Of a stretch of 64,000 bases of DNA, positions 9,101 to 16,663 are shown piece after piece. Both the position numbers and the translations under genes were made by a program. Location: assembly GCA_002350855.1 (NCBI GenBank), contig DEFM01000013.1:79913-143912 (forward strand). The letters run 5' to 3'. How positions within the stretch are numbered: position 1 is the stretch's first letter; each line of letters starts with the position of its first letter. The notes under the pieces are model-generated. The model was not told the origin of the DNA, did no database searches, and saw only the letters and a program-made list of their open reading frames with translations. The DNA comes from Prevotellaceae bacterium UBA2852 (GTDB taxonomy: Bacteria; Bacteroidota; Bacteroidia; Bacteroidales; Bacteroidaceae).

Positions 9101-9619
9101 TTACCAGCCAAATGCCCTCTCATCACTCAACCATTTATCCTGGGCCTTAAGGGTTTGTTCTATCACATCGCGCCCACAACCATAACCACCCTTCTGTTGA
9201 CTGACATAACAACTGATGGCTTTGACTTCAGAACAAGCATCAGCTGGACATACAGGACAACCTACACGACGCATAACTTCCAAATCAGGAATATCATCGC
9301 CCATGAACATCACCTCGTCGTCTTTCAATCCATATTTTTCCAAGAACTGCTCATATACTTGAATCTTCACAGCTGCGCCCAAGAAGATGTCCTGCATGCC
9401 CAAGCCTTCGTAACGGTGGCGCACAGCCTCTATCTTACAGCCAGAAAGAATAGCGATGCGCAATCCCATCTTCATAGCCAACTGGATAGCATAGCCATCC
9501 TTGATGTTTACAGTACGCAGAGGGGTACCATCCACGCCTAAAGAAATGGTTTCAGCAGAGAGAACACCATCAAGGTCGAAGATGATGGCTCGTATCCTGG
9601 TCAAATCGTAATTGATCAT
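9101..9619 (-). CDS. kdsC: 3-deoxy-D-manno-octulosonate 8-phosphate phosphatase
   Basis: A 172-residue C0-type HAD phosphatase that removes the phosphate from KDO-8-phosphate in lipopolysaccharide core synthesis. The nucleophile motif FDLDG gives Asp15 and Asp17; the late motif [11 protein letters not shown] and the C-terminal [11 protein letters not shown] tail are typical of KdsC, whose tail closes the active site of the tetramer. The start overlaps the stop of the DUF2520 gene by four bases (ATGA). The next KDO enzyme, kdsB, lies elsewhere in the same window at 47874. Confidence 0.92.
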   Translation of the reverse strand: MINYDLTRIRAIIFDLDGVLSAETISLGVDGTPLRTVNIKDGYAIQLAMKMGLRIAILSGCKIEAVRHRYEGLGMQDIFLGAAVKIQVYEQFLEKYGLKDDEVMFMGDDIPDLEVMRRVGCPVCPADACSEVKAISCYVSQQKGGYGCGRDVIEQTLKAQDKWLSDERAFGW

Positions 9620-10392
9620 TGTTTTTTCGCTTTTCGGTGAATATTGAGTGACAGTAGGTTATAGATTTCCTGCAAAGCGGGAGAATCGCTGAGCAAAGAG
9701 GATTGCATACGGATAACATTCTCGTCGTAGCGAACAGCAGGTCCTGTTTGTGCATCAAGCGGATGGAGCTCATGAACCTTGCGAGCTGTCTCATCAATTA
9801 AAGGAAGCATGACATCGAAAGGAATGCCATGTTTTTCCAACAATTCTGCAGAGAGTGCATAGCAGTGGTTAGCGAAATTGCAGGCAAAAACGGCTGAAAG
9901 ATGCAGGAACTTCCGATCTTCTGAAGAAAGGACATACACATGACGGGAAATACTCTCTGCCAATGTGCGAGCTAGAGAAAGCGTAGCATCATCGGAAGCC
10001 TCAAGAAAGACTGGAATAGGCAAAAAATCAACCTGACGTTCTTTCGAGAAGGTCTGCATGGGATAGAACACACCATAATGCATGGACAGCCCCTCAAAGA
10101 CGCTTAAAGGCATAGAACCTGCAGTATGGAAAAACACTTGCTGTTCCCTACCCTTTGCTAACTGCTTTGCAACACTGGGAAGCGCAGCATCTTTCACTGC
10201 GACGATAAAAGCATCAGCCTCCAAAGGAAGATCGGTAATCTTATCAGTGGCCAAGCCACCGACGACAGAACAAAGCGTATCCGCATTTGTCTTCGTATGG
10301 CTATAAACAGCCATGATATCATGGCCTGCCAAACGAAGTGCTTGTCCAAAATTGGTGGCCAAGCGACCAGCTCCGACTAATACAATGCGCAT
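9616..10392 (-). CDS. Rossmann-like/DUF2520 oxidoreductase-type protein
   Basis: A 258-residue protein with an N-terminal dinucleotide-binding domain (GAGRLATNF at residues 7-15, as in F420-NADP oxidoreductase and ketopantoate reductase relatives) and a C-terminal helical DUF2520 domain (about 125-250) containing the [13 protein letters not shown] segment typical of the family. Members are often described as predicted short-chain dehydrogenases, but I know of no firm reaction. It sits between the nitroreductase (TGATG overlap) and kdsC (ATGA overlap), so translational coupling is likely. Confidence 0.85.
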   Translation of the reverse strand: MRIVLVGAGRLATNFGQALRLAGHDIMAVYSHTKTNADTLCSVVGGLATDKITDLPLEADAFIVAVKDAALPSVAKQLAKGREQQVFFHTAGSMPLSVFEGLSMHYGVFYPMQTFSKERQVDFLPIPVFLEASDDATLSLARTLAESISRHVYVLSSEDRKFLHLSAVFACNFANHCYALSAELLEKHGIPFDVMLPLIDETARKVHELHPLDAQTGPAVRYDENVIRMQSSLLSDSPALQEIYNLLSLNIHRKAKKQ

Positions 10393-10916
10393 CAGAATTT
10401 ATTCAAATGGACGTTTTCCCACTTCAACTTATCTTCGTTCTGGGGCTTGCGTTCATCAGCCTTATGACCAATGGCAAGAATGCAAAGACAAGACATATTC
10501 TCTGGAATATCCAAAACTCCTTGAATAACGGTATCTGCACTAGTCCCATCAGAAAGTCCACGACCACGCATCTGAATCCAACATGAGCCAAGTCCAAGTG
10601 CCTCAGCTTGATATTGCATAGAGATGGCAGCGATGGAGCCATCCTCCACCCAGCAGTCGTTCTGTATAGGATCACCCAAAACGACAATGGCAAGAGGAGC
10701 CCCTTTTAGGAACTGACCTCCCATATCCTTTGCATCAGAAAGCTTTTCAAGGTCCATCTTATCGTCTACTACAACAAATTGCCAAGCACGCTGACCTTTT
10801 GAGGTTGGAGCCATCAAACCTGCACGCAGTATCATTTTCACATCGTCAGCATCAATTTCTTCATCAGTAAACTTACGATGAGAGCGACGCAACTGTACTA
10901 AATCCTTAAAATCCAT
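10392..10916 (-). CDS. Nitroreductase-family flavoprotein
   Basis: A 174-residue FMN-dependent nitroreductase-like protein: the N-terminal RRSHRKF FMN-phosphate-binding motif, the APTSKGQRAWQFVVV segment and the C-terminal GHKADERKP element are all family marks. Such enzymes reduce nitro groups, quinones or enones with NAD(P)H; the natural substrate is unknown. I start it at 10916 (MDFKDLVQL) because the longer frame would begin upstream of the promoter box at 10942-10949. It is the first gene of the leftward unit with DUF2520, kdsC and maf. Confidence 0.88.
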   Translation of the reverse strand: MDFKDLVQLRRSHRKFTDEEIDADDVKMILRAGLMAPTSKGQRAWQFVVVDDKMDLEKLSDAKDMGGQFLKGAPLAIVVLGDPIQNDCWVEDGSIAAISMQYQAEALGLGSCWIQMRGRGLSDGTSADTVIQGVLDIPENMSCLCILAIGHKADERKPQNEDKLKWENVHLNKF

Positions 10917-10941
10917 ATCTCTACTTGTAAAAATTTCGTTG

Positions 10942-10949
10942 CAAAGATA
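10942..10949 (-). promoter_or_regulatory. Promoter -7 box for the nitroreductase unit
   Basis: TATCTTTG on the minus strand, 25 bases before the chosen start at 10916. It supports that start over the longer frame. Confidence 0.65.
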
Positions 10950-10991
10950 CAAAAAAATAGCTAATAGCATCTATCAAACGGAAATATTTTA

Positions 10992-10999
10992 TATCTTTG
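10992..10999 (+). promoter_or_regulatory. Promoter -7 box directly before the GNAT gene
   Basis: TATCTTTG followed by exactly five bases and then the ATG at 11005. With transcription starting a few bases after the box, the mRNA would have almost no leader. Confidence 0.65.
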
Positions 11000-11004
11000 C
11001 ATCG

Positions 11005-11967
11005 ATGAAAGCCTTCGTTTATGAACACACCACGGCATTGCCTACACTTAAATCAGGCAGTTTTTTCCATAGTCCAGAACTAATGGAACTGTATGAACAT
11101 ACGCCTCGACATAAGCCATACATGGCTGTTGTGGTGGATGACGAAGAACACGAAGTGGCTCATCTACTAGCCGTTGCACGCTATAAAAGGGCTATATTTC
11201 CACCTTATTTATATACACACGTCAGGATTATTGGCGAGGGAATATATCAACAAGAACCCAACGAACAAGTGTTTGGCTTGATGGTTAGTGCATTGAAGGA
11301 GAGGTTGCAGAATAAGGTGTTATATATGGAATTCAGTAACCTATCGCAAAAAATGTTTGGCTATGAAGCACTACGCAGTGAAGACTTTTTCCCTGTCAGA
11401 TGGATGAGTGTACATAATTCATTGCATTCGAAAACACCAGAAGAGCGGATATCCGCTAAACAGTTGACACGCATAGAGAACGCGCAACAACGTGGAGCAA
11501 TCACTAAGACGGTTGAGACTGAGGAGGAATTCAAGGCCTTCTCGAAACTGATGAGACGACACAATTGGCTAAAACCAAGAAGATACATTCCTGACGACTT
11601 CTTCTTCCGCAGTATGATGGAGAAAGGGAATTGCAAGATATTCATCACCAAATACCACGAAAAAGTTATCGGAAGTACTGTATGTGTCTATTCAGGTAAA
11701 GATGCTTATCTCTGGTTTTCTGCTGCAAGAAGAAAAAGTTATGTAGCCTTACATCCGAACGCCGTAACATTCTGGGAAAGCATCAGAGATGCTCACAAAA
11801 TGGGATGTCGGCATATTCGTTTTCTGGATGTAGGACTTCCCTTCCGCAAAAATCCCTATAGAGACTTCATTCTCCGTTTTGGAGGTAAGGAGGTGAGCAC
11901 ATATCGGTGGTTCCGAATTAGCATAAGATGGATCAACGCTTTGGCTTCTTGGCTTTGGAGGGAATGA
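11005..11967 (+). CDS. FemAB/GNAT-like acyltransferase
   Basis: A 320-residue protein with the two-lobe look of FemAB-type or peptidogalycan-like GNAT enzymes: an N-terminal lobe (about 1-135) and a C-terminal lobe with the EKVIGSTVCVY strand, the ALHPNAVTFWESIRDAH helix and the terminal RFGGKEVSTYRWFR element seen in lipid II aminoacyltransferase relatives. The acyl or aminoacyl donor is unknown. The longer frame starts upstream of the promoter, so 11005 (MKAFVYEH) is the start; it lies five bases after the -7 box. The TonB-receptor gene follows 73 bases on, probably in the same transcript. Confidence 0.65.
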   Translation: MKAFVYEHTTALPTLKSGSFFHSPELMELYEHTPRHKPYMAVVVDDEEHEVAHLLAVARYKRAIFPPYLYTHVRIIGEGIYQQEPNEQVFGLMVSALKERLQNKVLYMEFSNLSQKMFGYEALRSEDFFPVRWMSVHNSLHSKTPEERISAKQLTRIENAQQRGAITKTVETEEEFKAFSKLMRRHNWLKPRRYIPDDFFFRSMMEKGNCKIFITKYHEKVIGSTVCVYSGKDAYLWFSAARRKSYVALHPNAVTFWESIRDAHKMGCRHIRFLDVGLPFRKNPYRDFILRFGGKEVSTYRWFRISIRWINALASWLWRE

Positions 11968-12040
11968 AGAAGTGCAAGTGAAAAGTAAAGAGTGAGCATT
12001 GTGCACAATAAAACGGGCTTTCCTGCGTTTATTGTTTACA

Positions 12041-14398
12041 ATGAACGGTTCTAGACATATATTGACACTTTTACTGCTTTCAATGGCACTGCTGTTGAAG
12101 GCACAGTCTTTTACGCTCTCCGGAAAAGTGAGCGACGAAAATGGAGATGCTATCGAATTAGCAACAATTTCCTGTCTGGAACAAGGAGCCGTAACAATGG
12201 CTAACCTAAAGGGTGAATACTCGCTCAAATTGCATTCGGCAGATTCTGTAGTCATTAAATTCTCGATGGTAGGTTACCAGACAAGAACAAGGGTGCTACG
12301 ACGTCCTAAAGGGAACCAGAAAATGTTAGTAACCCTGCATCCCATGAAAGCATTGGACGAAGTGGTGGTAACAGAGCGGAGAAGACAGACTAGCAGTACA
12401 GAGCAACTGGACACCAAGGATCTAAAACAAACACCATCAACAACAGGTAACGCTGTGGAGGAACTGGTGCAACAACAAGCAGGTGTATCCACTCACAACG
12501 AACTATCATCACAATATAATGTCAGAGGTGGATCATTTGACGAGAACTCCGTGTATATTAATAATGTGGAAGTGTACAGGCCCTTGTTGATACGTAGCGG
12601 AGAACAGGAAGGATTATCCGTCATCAACTCGGACATGGTAGAAAAAATCGGTTTTTCATCTGGCGGATTTGAAGCGAAATATGGCGACAAAATGTCATCA
12701 GCACTAGATATCCAATATCGAAAGCCAACGCGATGGGAAGCAAACCTGCAAGCCTCACTATTAGGGGGAAGTGCATTCGTAGGTTATGGTTCCAAAAAAT
12801 TCACCATGAGTCATGGTCTTCGCTATAAAACCAACAAATACCTGTTGGGGTCTTTAGAAACCAAAGGAGAATACAAGCCTAATTTCCTTGACTATCAGAC
12901 ATATATCACTTATCAACCTAACCAAAGATGGGCGATTGAATTCATTGGAAACATCTCTGAGAATCACTACAACTTCACCCCTGAAACCAGAGAGACATCC
13001 TTTGGTACCATGCAAAATGTAAAGTCTTTCAGGGTATATTTTGACGGACAAGAAAAGGATATCTTCCGCACGTTGTTCGGCACCCTGAGAATACAGCGAA
13101 ATTTCTCACCAAACACAAAGGTTAGCCTCTTGGCTTCCGCTTTCCATACTAAGGAGCAAGAAACGTACGACATACAAGGACAATACTGGCTGGACGACAC
13201 ACAGACACAAGAACAGTTGGGCGTGGGAACATATATGGAACATGCCCGCAATTATCTGACAGCAGATGTACAGAGTGTTAAACTGATGGCCAACCACAAG
13301 ACGCAGAAGCATGACATAGAGACCGGCATCACTTTTAAATGGGAAAAGATAGAGGAAAATGCACGTGAATACGAGATGCGAGACTCCAGTGGCTATAGCA
13401 TTCCTCACACTGCAGACAGACTTGACCTGATTTATACGCTAGCTTCCCAAAACACACTGAAAAGCACTCGCATAGAGGCATATCTTCAAGATAGCTACCG
13501 TTTCCAAAGCAAAGGGGAAAAGCCTTGGTACTTTACACTGAATTATGGCGTAAGATTGGCAAATTGGAGCTTTAACAAAGAAACCATCGTATCTCCACGT
13601 GTTTCATTGGCAGCCATCCCCTCTTTCAACCAAGACATTACTTTCCGTTTTGCAACAGGACTCTATTATCAATCTCCATTCTACAAGGAATTGCGTGACA
13701 CAACAACCATCAACGGACAAACCATAGTGACTTTGAATGAGAAGATAAAGAGTCAACGAAGTATTCACATTGTGGGTGCCTTTGATTATCGGTTCCGCAT
13801 GGTCAATCGTCCTTTCCGCTTCACAGCAGAAGCATATTATAAGCTAATGGACAACCTGGTACCATACAACGTTCAGAACATGAAAGTGGTGTACTATGGC
13901 GAAAACAAAGCGAAAGGACATGTCTTTGGACTGGATTTGAAACTCTTTGGTGAATTCGTTCCAGGCACAGATTCATGGCTTACATTTAGCATTATGTCAG
14001 CGAGACAGAAAATCAATGGAGTAAGTGTTCCCATGCCTACAGACCAACGATGGGGCGTTAACTTACACTTTACCGATTATTTCCCTGGCACAGAGAGATG
14101 GAAGATGACCTTAAAGCTTGCTTATGCAGACGGACTACCCTTTGGCTCCCCACATCGTGGATTGGAGTACCAGCAATTCCGTGCGCCTGCCTACAAAAGA
14201 GCAGATATCGGTATGAGCTTCCTTGCTTATCAGCGTAATCATCAGCGAATCTGGTTGGGCGTTGATGCACTGAACATCTTTGGAATTTCCAATGTCAATT
14301 CATACTATTGGGTAACAGATGTGACAAACCATCAATATGCAGTGCCTAACTATTTAACAGGGCGCCAAATTAACGGAAAAATTGTTGTAGAGTTATAA
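12041..14398 (+). CDS. TonB-dependent outer-membrane receptor
   Basis: A 785-residue receptor. A signal peptide (about 1-22) is followed by a carboxypeptidase-like regulatory beta-sandwich (about 24-110), the plug domain (about 120-225; NAVEELVQQQAG and YNVRGG) and a 22-strand barrel. It would import a large or scarce ligand with energy from TonB-ExbBD. It is shorter than SusC proteins (about 1000 residues) and no SusD follows, so it is not a polysaccharide-locus SusC; siderophore, cobalamin or peptide transport is possible. I start at 12041 (MNGSRHIL) because that gives a clean signal peptide. Neighbours are the GNAT gene upstream and a lipoprotein with its own promoter downstream. Confidence 0.88.
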   Translation: MNGSRHILTLLLLSMALLLKAQSFTLSGKVSDENGDAIELATISCLEQGAVTMANLKGEYSLKLHSADSVVIKFSMVGYQTRTRVLRRPKGNQKMLVTLHPMKALDEVVVTERRRQTSSTEQLDTKDLKQTPSTTGNAVEELVQQQAGVSTHNELSSQYNVRGGSFDENSVYINNVEVYRPLLIRSGEQEGLSVINSDMVEKIGFSSGGFEAKYGDKMSSALDIQYRKPTRWEANLQASLLGGSAFVGYGSKKFTMSHGLRYKTNKYLLGSLETKGEYKPNFLDYQTYITYQPNQRWAIEFIGNISENHYNFTPETRETSFGTMQNVKSFRVYFDGQEKDIFRTLFGTLRIQRNFSPNTKVSLLASAFHTKEQETYDIQGQYWLDDTQTQEQLGVGTYMEHARNYLTADVQSVKLMANHKTQKHDIETGITFKWEKIEENAREYEMRDSSGYSIPHTADRLDLIYTLASQNTLKSTRIEAYLQDSYRFQSKGEKPWYFTLNYGVRLANWSFNKETIVSPRVSLAAIPSFNQDITFRFATGLYYQSPFYKELRDTTTINGQTIVTLNEKIKSQRSIHIVGAFDYRFRMVNRPFRFTAEAYYKLMDNLVPYNVQNMKVVYYGENKAKGHVFGLDLKLFGEFVPGTDSWLTFSIMSARQKINGVSVPMPTDQRWGVNLHFTDYFPGTERWKMTLKLAYADGLPFGSPHRGLEYQQFRAPAYKRADIGMSFLAYQRNHQRIWLGVDALNIFGISNVNSYYWVTDVTNHQYAVPNYLTGRQINGKIVVEL

Positions 14399-14458
14399 AA
14401 TAAGTTAAATAACAACCCTCCATTTATAAATTAAAGTACGCGCGCATACTATTTTTTG

Positions 14459-14466
14459 TACTTTTG
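14459..14466 (+). promoter_or_regulatory. Promoter -7 box for the LruC-domain lipoprotein
   Basis: TACTTTTG, 28 bases before the ATG at 14495. Confidence 0.6.
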
Positions 14467-14494
14467 TCGAATAAACAGACCAAAGTACAAGATT

Positions 14495-16516
14495 ATGACG
14501 AAAAAATTTCTATTCATGCTTTTAGGTGCAGCTGCGATCGTCAGCTGTAACAAGTTTGACCTCAACTATGATGAGGCAGCCGCAGCCGAAAAGGCAAAAG
14601 AGGCTCAAGAGGTTAAAGAGAATGCTGCCAAAATTTTTGGAGAGATTGACCCCAAACAAGATTGGAACAGCATTAGCAATGGGACTGTAAGCGTTACCGC
14701 CAACGCAAATCTTAGCAACATTGTTAAGGTACAGATTCTGACCGAAGCTCCCTTCCTGAACAACGATGCCAAGGTACTGAGTGAGGCCAATGTCAAGAAT
14801 GGAGATCAGGTAACACTGACCTACTCTGCTCCAAACGTTTATAAGCAGTTAGTTGCGGCTTGCGTTGACAACAAGGGTGTATATTACATTCAGGTATTCG
14901 ATGTTGGACAAACAAGCGTTAGTTTTGCACAAGCCAAGCAATCTAATTCAGCACGTAGAGCTCTTGCCAGCGATGCACCAGATTTCACCAGCATCAAGCT
15001 GAAAGCCCCTCAAAAGTCAATAAACACTCGTCGCACAGAATCAACTGATGCAAAATTCAGTATGTGGAAAGATTCGAAATGGAACGACAACATGTGGGTC
15101 ATTGCAGATGGACAGACCTTTAGCAACGGTTGGAAAATGGATTCTCCAAAAGCAGGTGAGAAAGCAGATGTTGCTAACAACAGAGGTGTCATCTACCGCG
15201 ATATCGACGGCTTTGCAGAAGGTGAGTTGGCCAATGTGGAGATGATTATGAACAGTTTCTTTGAAAAATATGCTAACAAAGAAGCAAAGAAGAAAAAGAA
15301 TAATGTTGAATCAGTTCGCAACAGCGCCTACTATGCCTCTAACAACCATAACTATTTCGAGACTGACGGCGTAAATCCCGTTACCCTGATACCCATTCAA
15401 GCCTATACGGATGACTTTAAGCAGAACCATCTCTTCTACTATTATTTTAAGCCAGAGGACGTTATCGCAAGTGGCATGGACGAAGTAGAGTACATCAAAC
15501 AATTGCCAAAATACATGGCCATTCAGGTGGAGCGTATACAAACCACAGTCGAAAAGAATGCAGGCACTTACTACCGCAGACAAGAATTCTTACTGCCGTT
15601 CTACAAAAACGATCCTGTTCAAGGTGATAACGAAGCCGTTGCTATCTTCCCTAAAGGCTACAAGGTAGGATTTCTTAATTTAAAGACGGTTAACATAGGT
15701 ACCTATGACATAACAAATAAAATATATGGATGTACATATGGTGACGGTCGCCTGAATTACGAGATTAACCATTACGGAGATTTTTTGAGTGCTATGGATA
15801 CGAGCTTAGGAGGCCTGTTTGAGGGCGGCATGACCTGGACAGACCCGCGTATTTCCATATTCACAGCTAACGGAAAAACCTATATGTGTTTCGAGGAAGG
15901 TTCAGACTGCAACTTCAGCGATATGGTTATTGAGATTGGCGGTGGTCTCAACAGAATTGACGAGACACCAGATCCTGGTACAGAAGTATACACTATGTGT
16001 TTCGAGGATCGTCCCGCCACAGCAGACTACGACTTAAATGACGTAGTATTACGTTGCACTCGTAAAGACAAAACAACCTTGATATTGTCTATTGTTGCTA
16101 CCGGTGCTTTAGACAATGTTTATATTCATGGAGCTACAGGCTGGGTCCACAACGACAAAGAAGTACATGAATTGTTTGGAGCTGTAGATTCAGAAGGCAA
16201 TAACCATTTTGTTAATACAGAAAAAGGCGGGAATGTAAAAGATGCTATTTCTGCCGAGGTTACTGTTTCAGAAACTCTTTCTATACCAGATTACCTAAAG
16301 AATATTTTCATTGAAAACAAGTCAACAGGCAAAACCGTTGGGATACCACAGACTGGTGAGCCCCCTTATGCTATCATCGTTCCTGGAATCTTTGAATATC
16401 CTTTGGAGCGTGTATGTATTAATAATGCATACTTGAAGTTCAATAACTGGGCACAAGATATTACTAAGGACGAGGACTGGTATACAGAGCCTGAATCAGG
16501 AAAGGTTTACGAATAA
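14495..16516 (+). CDS. LruC/DUF4842-domain surface lipoprotein
   Basis: A 673-residue lipoprotein (lipobox VSC, Cys19; the cysteine is followed by N-K-F-D, an acidic-containing start that may favour surface export). The N-terminal part has FGEIDPKQDWN, common in Bacteroidales LruC proteins, then a PPC-like beta domain. A lysine-rich loop (KEAKKKKNN) lies near residue 268. The C-terminal third carries the DUF4842/LruC core DYDLNDVVL around residue 511, preceded by TMCFED. Function is unknown; relatives are abundant large cell-surface proteins. I start at 14495 (MTKKFLF) from the signal peptide and promoter. A strong terminator follows. Confidence 0.8.
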   Translation: MTKKFLFMLLGAAAIVSCNKFDLNYDEAAAAEKAKEAQEVKENAAKIFGEIDPKQDWNSISNGTVSVTANANLSNIVKVQILTEAPFLNNDAKVLSEANVKNGDQVTLTYSAPNVYKQLVAACVDNKGVYYIQVFDVGQTSVSFAQAKQSNSARRALASDAPDFTSIKLKAPQKSINTRRTESTDAKFSMWKDSKWNDNMWVIADGQTFSNGWKMDSPKAGEKADVANNRGVIYRDIDGFAEGELANVEMIMNSFFEKYANKEAKKKKNNVESVRNSAYYASNNHNYFETDGVNPVTLIPIQAYTDDFKQNHLFYYYFKPEDVIASGMDEVEYIKQLPKYMAIQVERIQTTVEKNAGTYYRRQEFLLPFYKNDPVQGDNEAVAIFPKGYKVGFLNLKTVNIGTYDITNKIYGCTYGDGRLNYEINHYGDFLSAMDTSLGGLFEGGMTWTDPRISIFTANGKTYMCFEEGSDCNFSDMVIEIGGGLNRIDETPDPGTEVYTMCFEDRPATADYDLNDVVLRCTRKDKTTLILSIVATGALDNVYIHGATGWVHNDKEVHELFGAVDSEGNNHFVNTEKGGNVKDAISAEVTVSETLSIPDYLKNIFIENKSTGKTVGIPQTGEPPYAIIVPGIFEYPLERVCINNAYLKFNNWAQDITKDEDWYTEPESGKVYE

Positions 16517-16537
16517 AGAGATACTTACGTTATAAGG

Positions 16538-16571
16538 AAAAAGGGTTATTCTTCAGGAATAGCCCTTTTTT
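16538..16571 (+). terminator. Terminator after the LruC lipoprotein
   Basis: An 11-base stem (AAGGGTTATTC with GAATAGCCCTT, one G-T pair), five-base loop, then six T. It isolates the lipoprotein gene from the carbohydrate-enzyme block. Confidence 0.85.
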
Positions 16572-16650
16572 GTGTATAAATATAGCCTTTGCTGATACAA
16601 TAGCGAAAGTTCACGAAACATAGCATAACGTTTTTCTCATTATTATTATG

Positions 16651-16658
16651 TAACTTTG
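16651..16658 (+). promoter_or_regulatory. Promoter -7 box of the first carbohydrate-enzyme transcript
   Basis: TAACTTTG, then five bases, then the ATG at 16664: a probable leaderless arrangement. Confidence 0.65.
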
Positions 16659-16663
16659 CAACC

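Noticed and set aside
12041..14398. SusC of a polysaccharide utilisation locus
   Set aside because: Length is about 785 residues, and no SusD-type lipoprotein follows; the next lipoprotein is of the LruC type with its own promoter.
14433..14449. AGTACGCGCGCATACT palindrome upstream of the LruC lipoprotein
   Set aside because: Imperfect and short, with no T run; could be chance.
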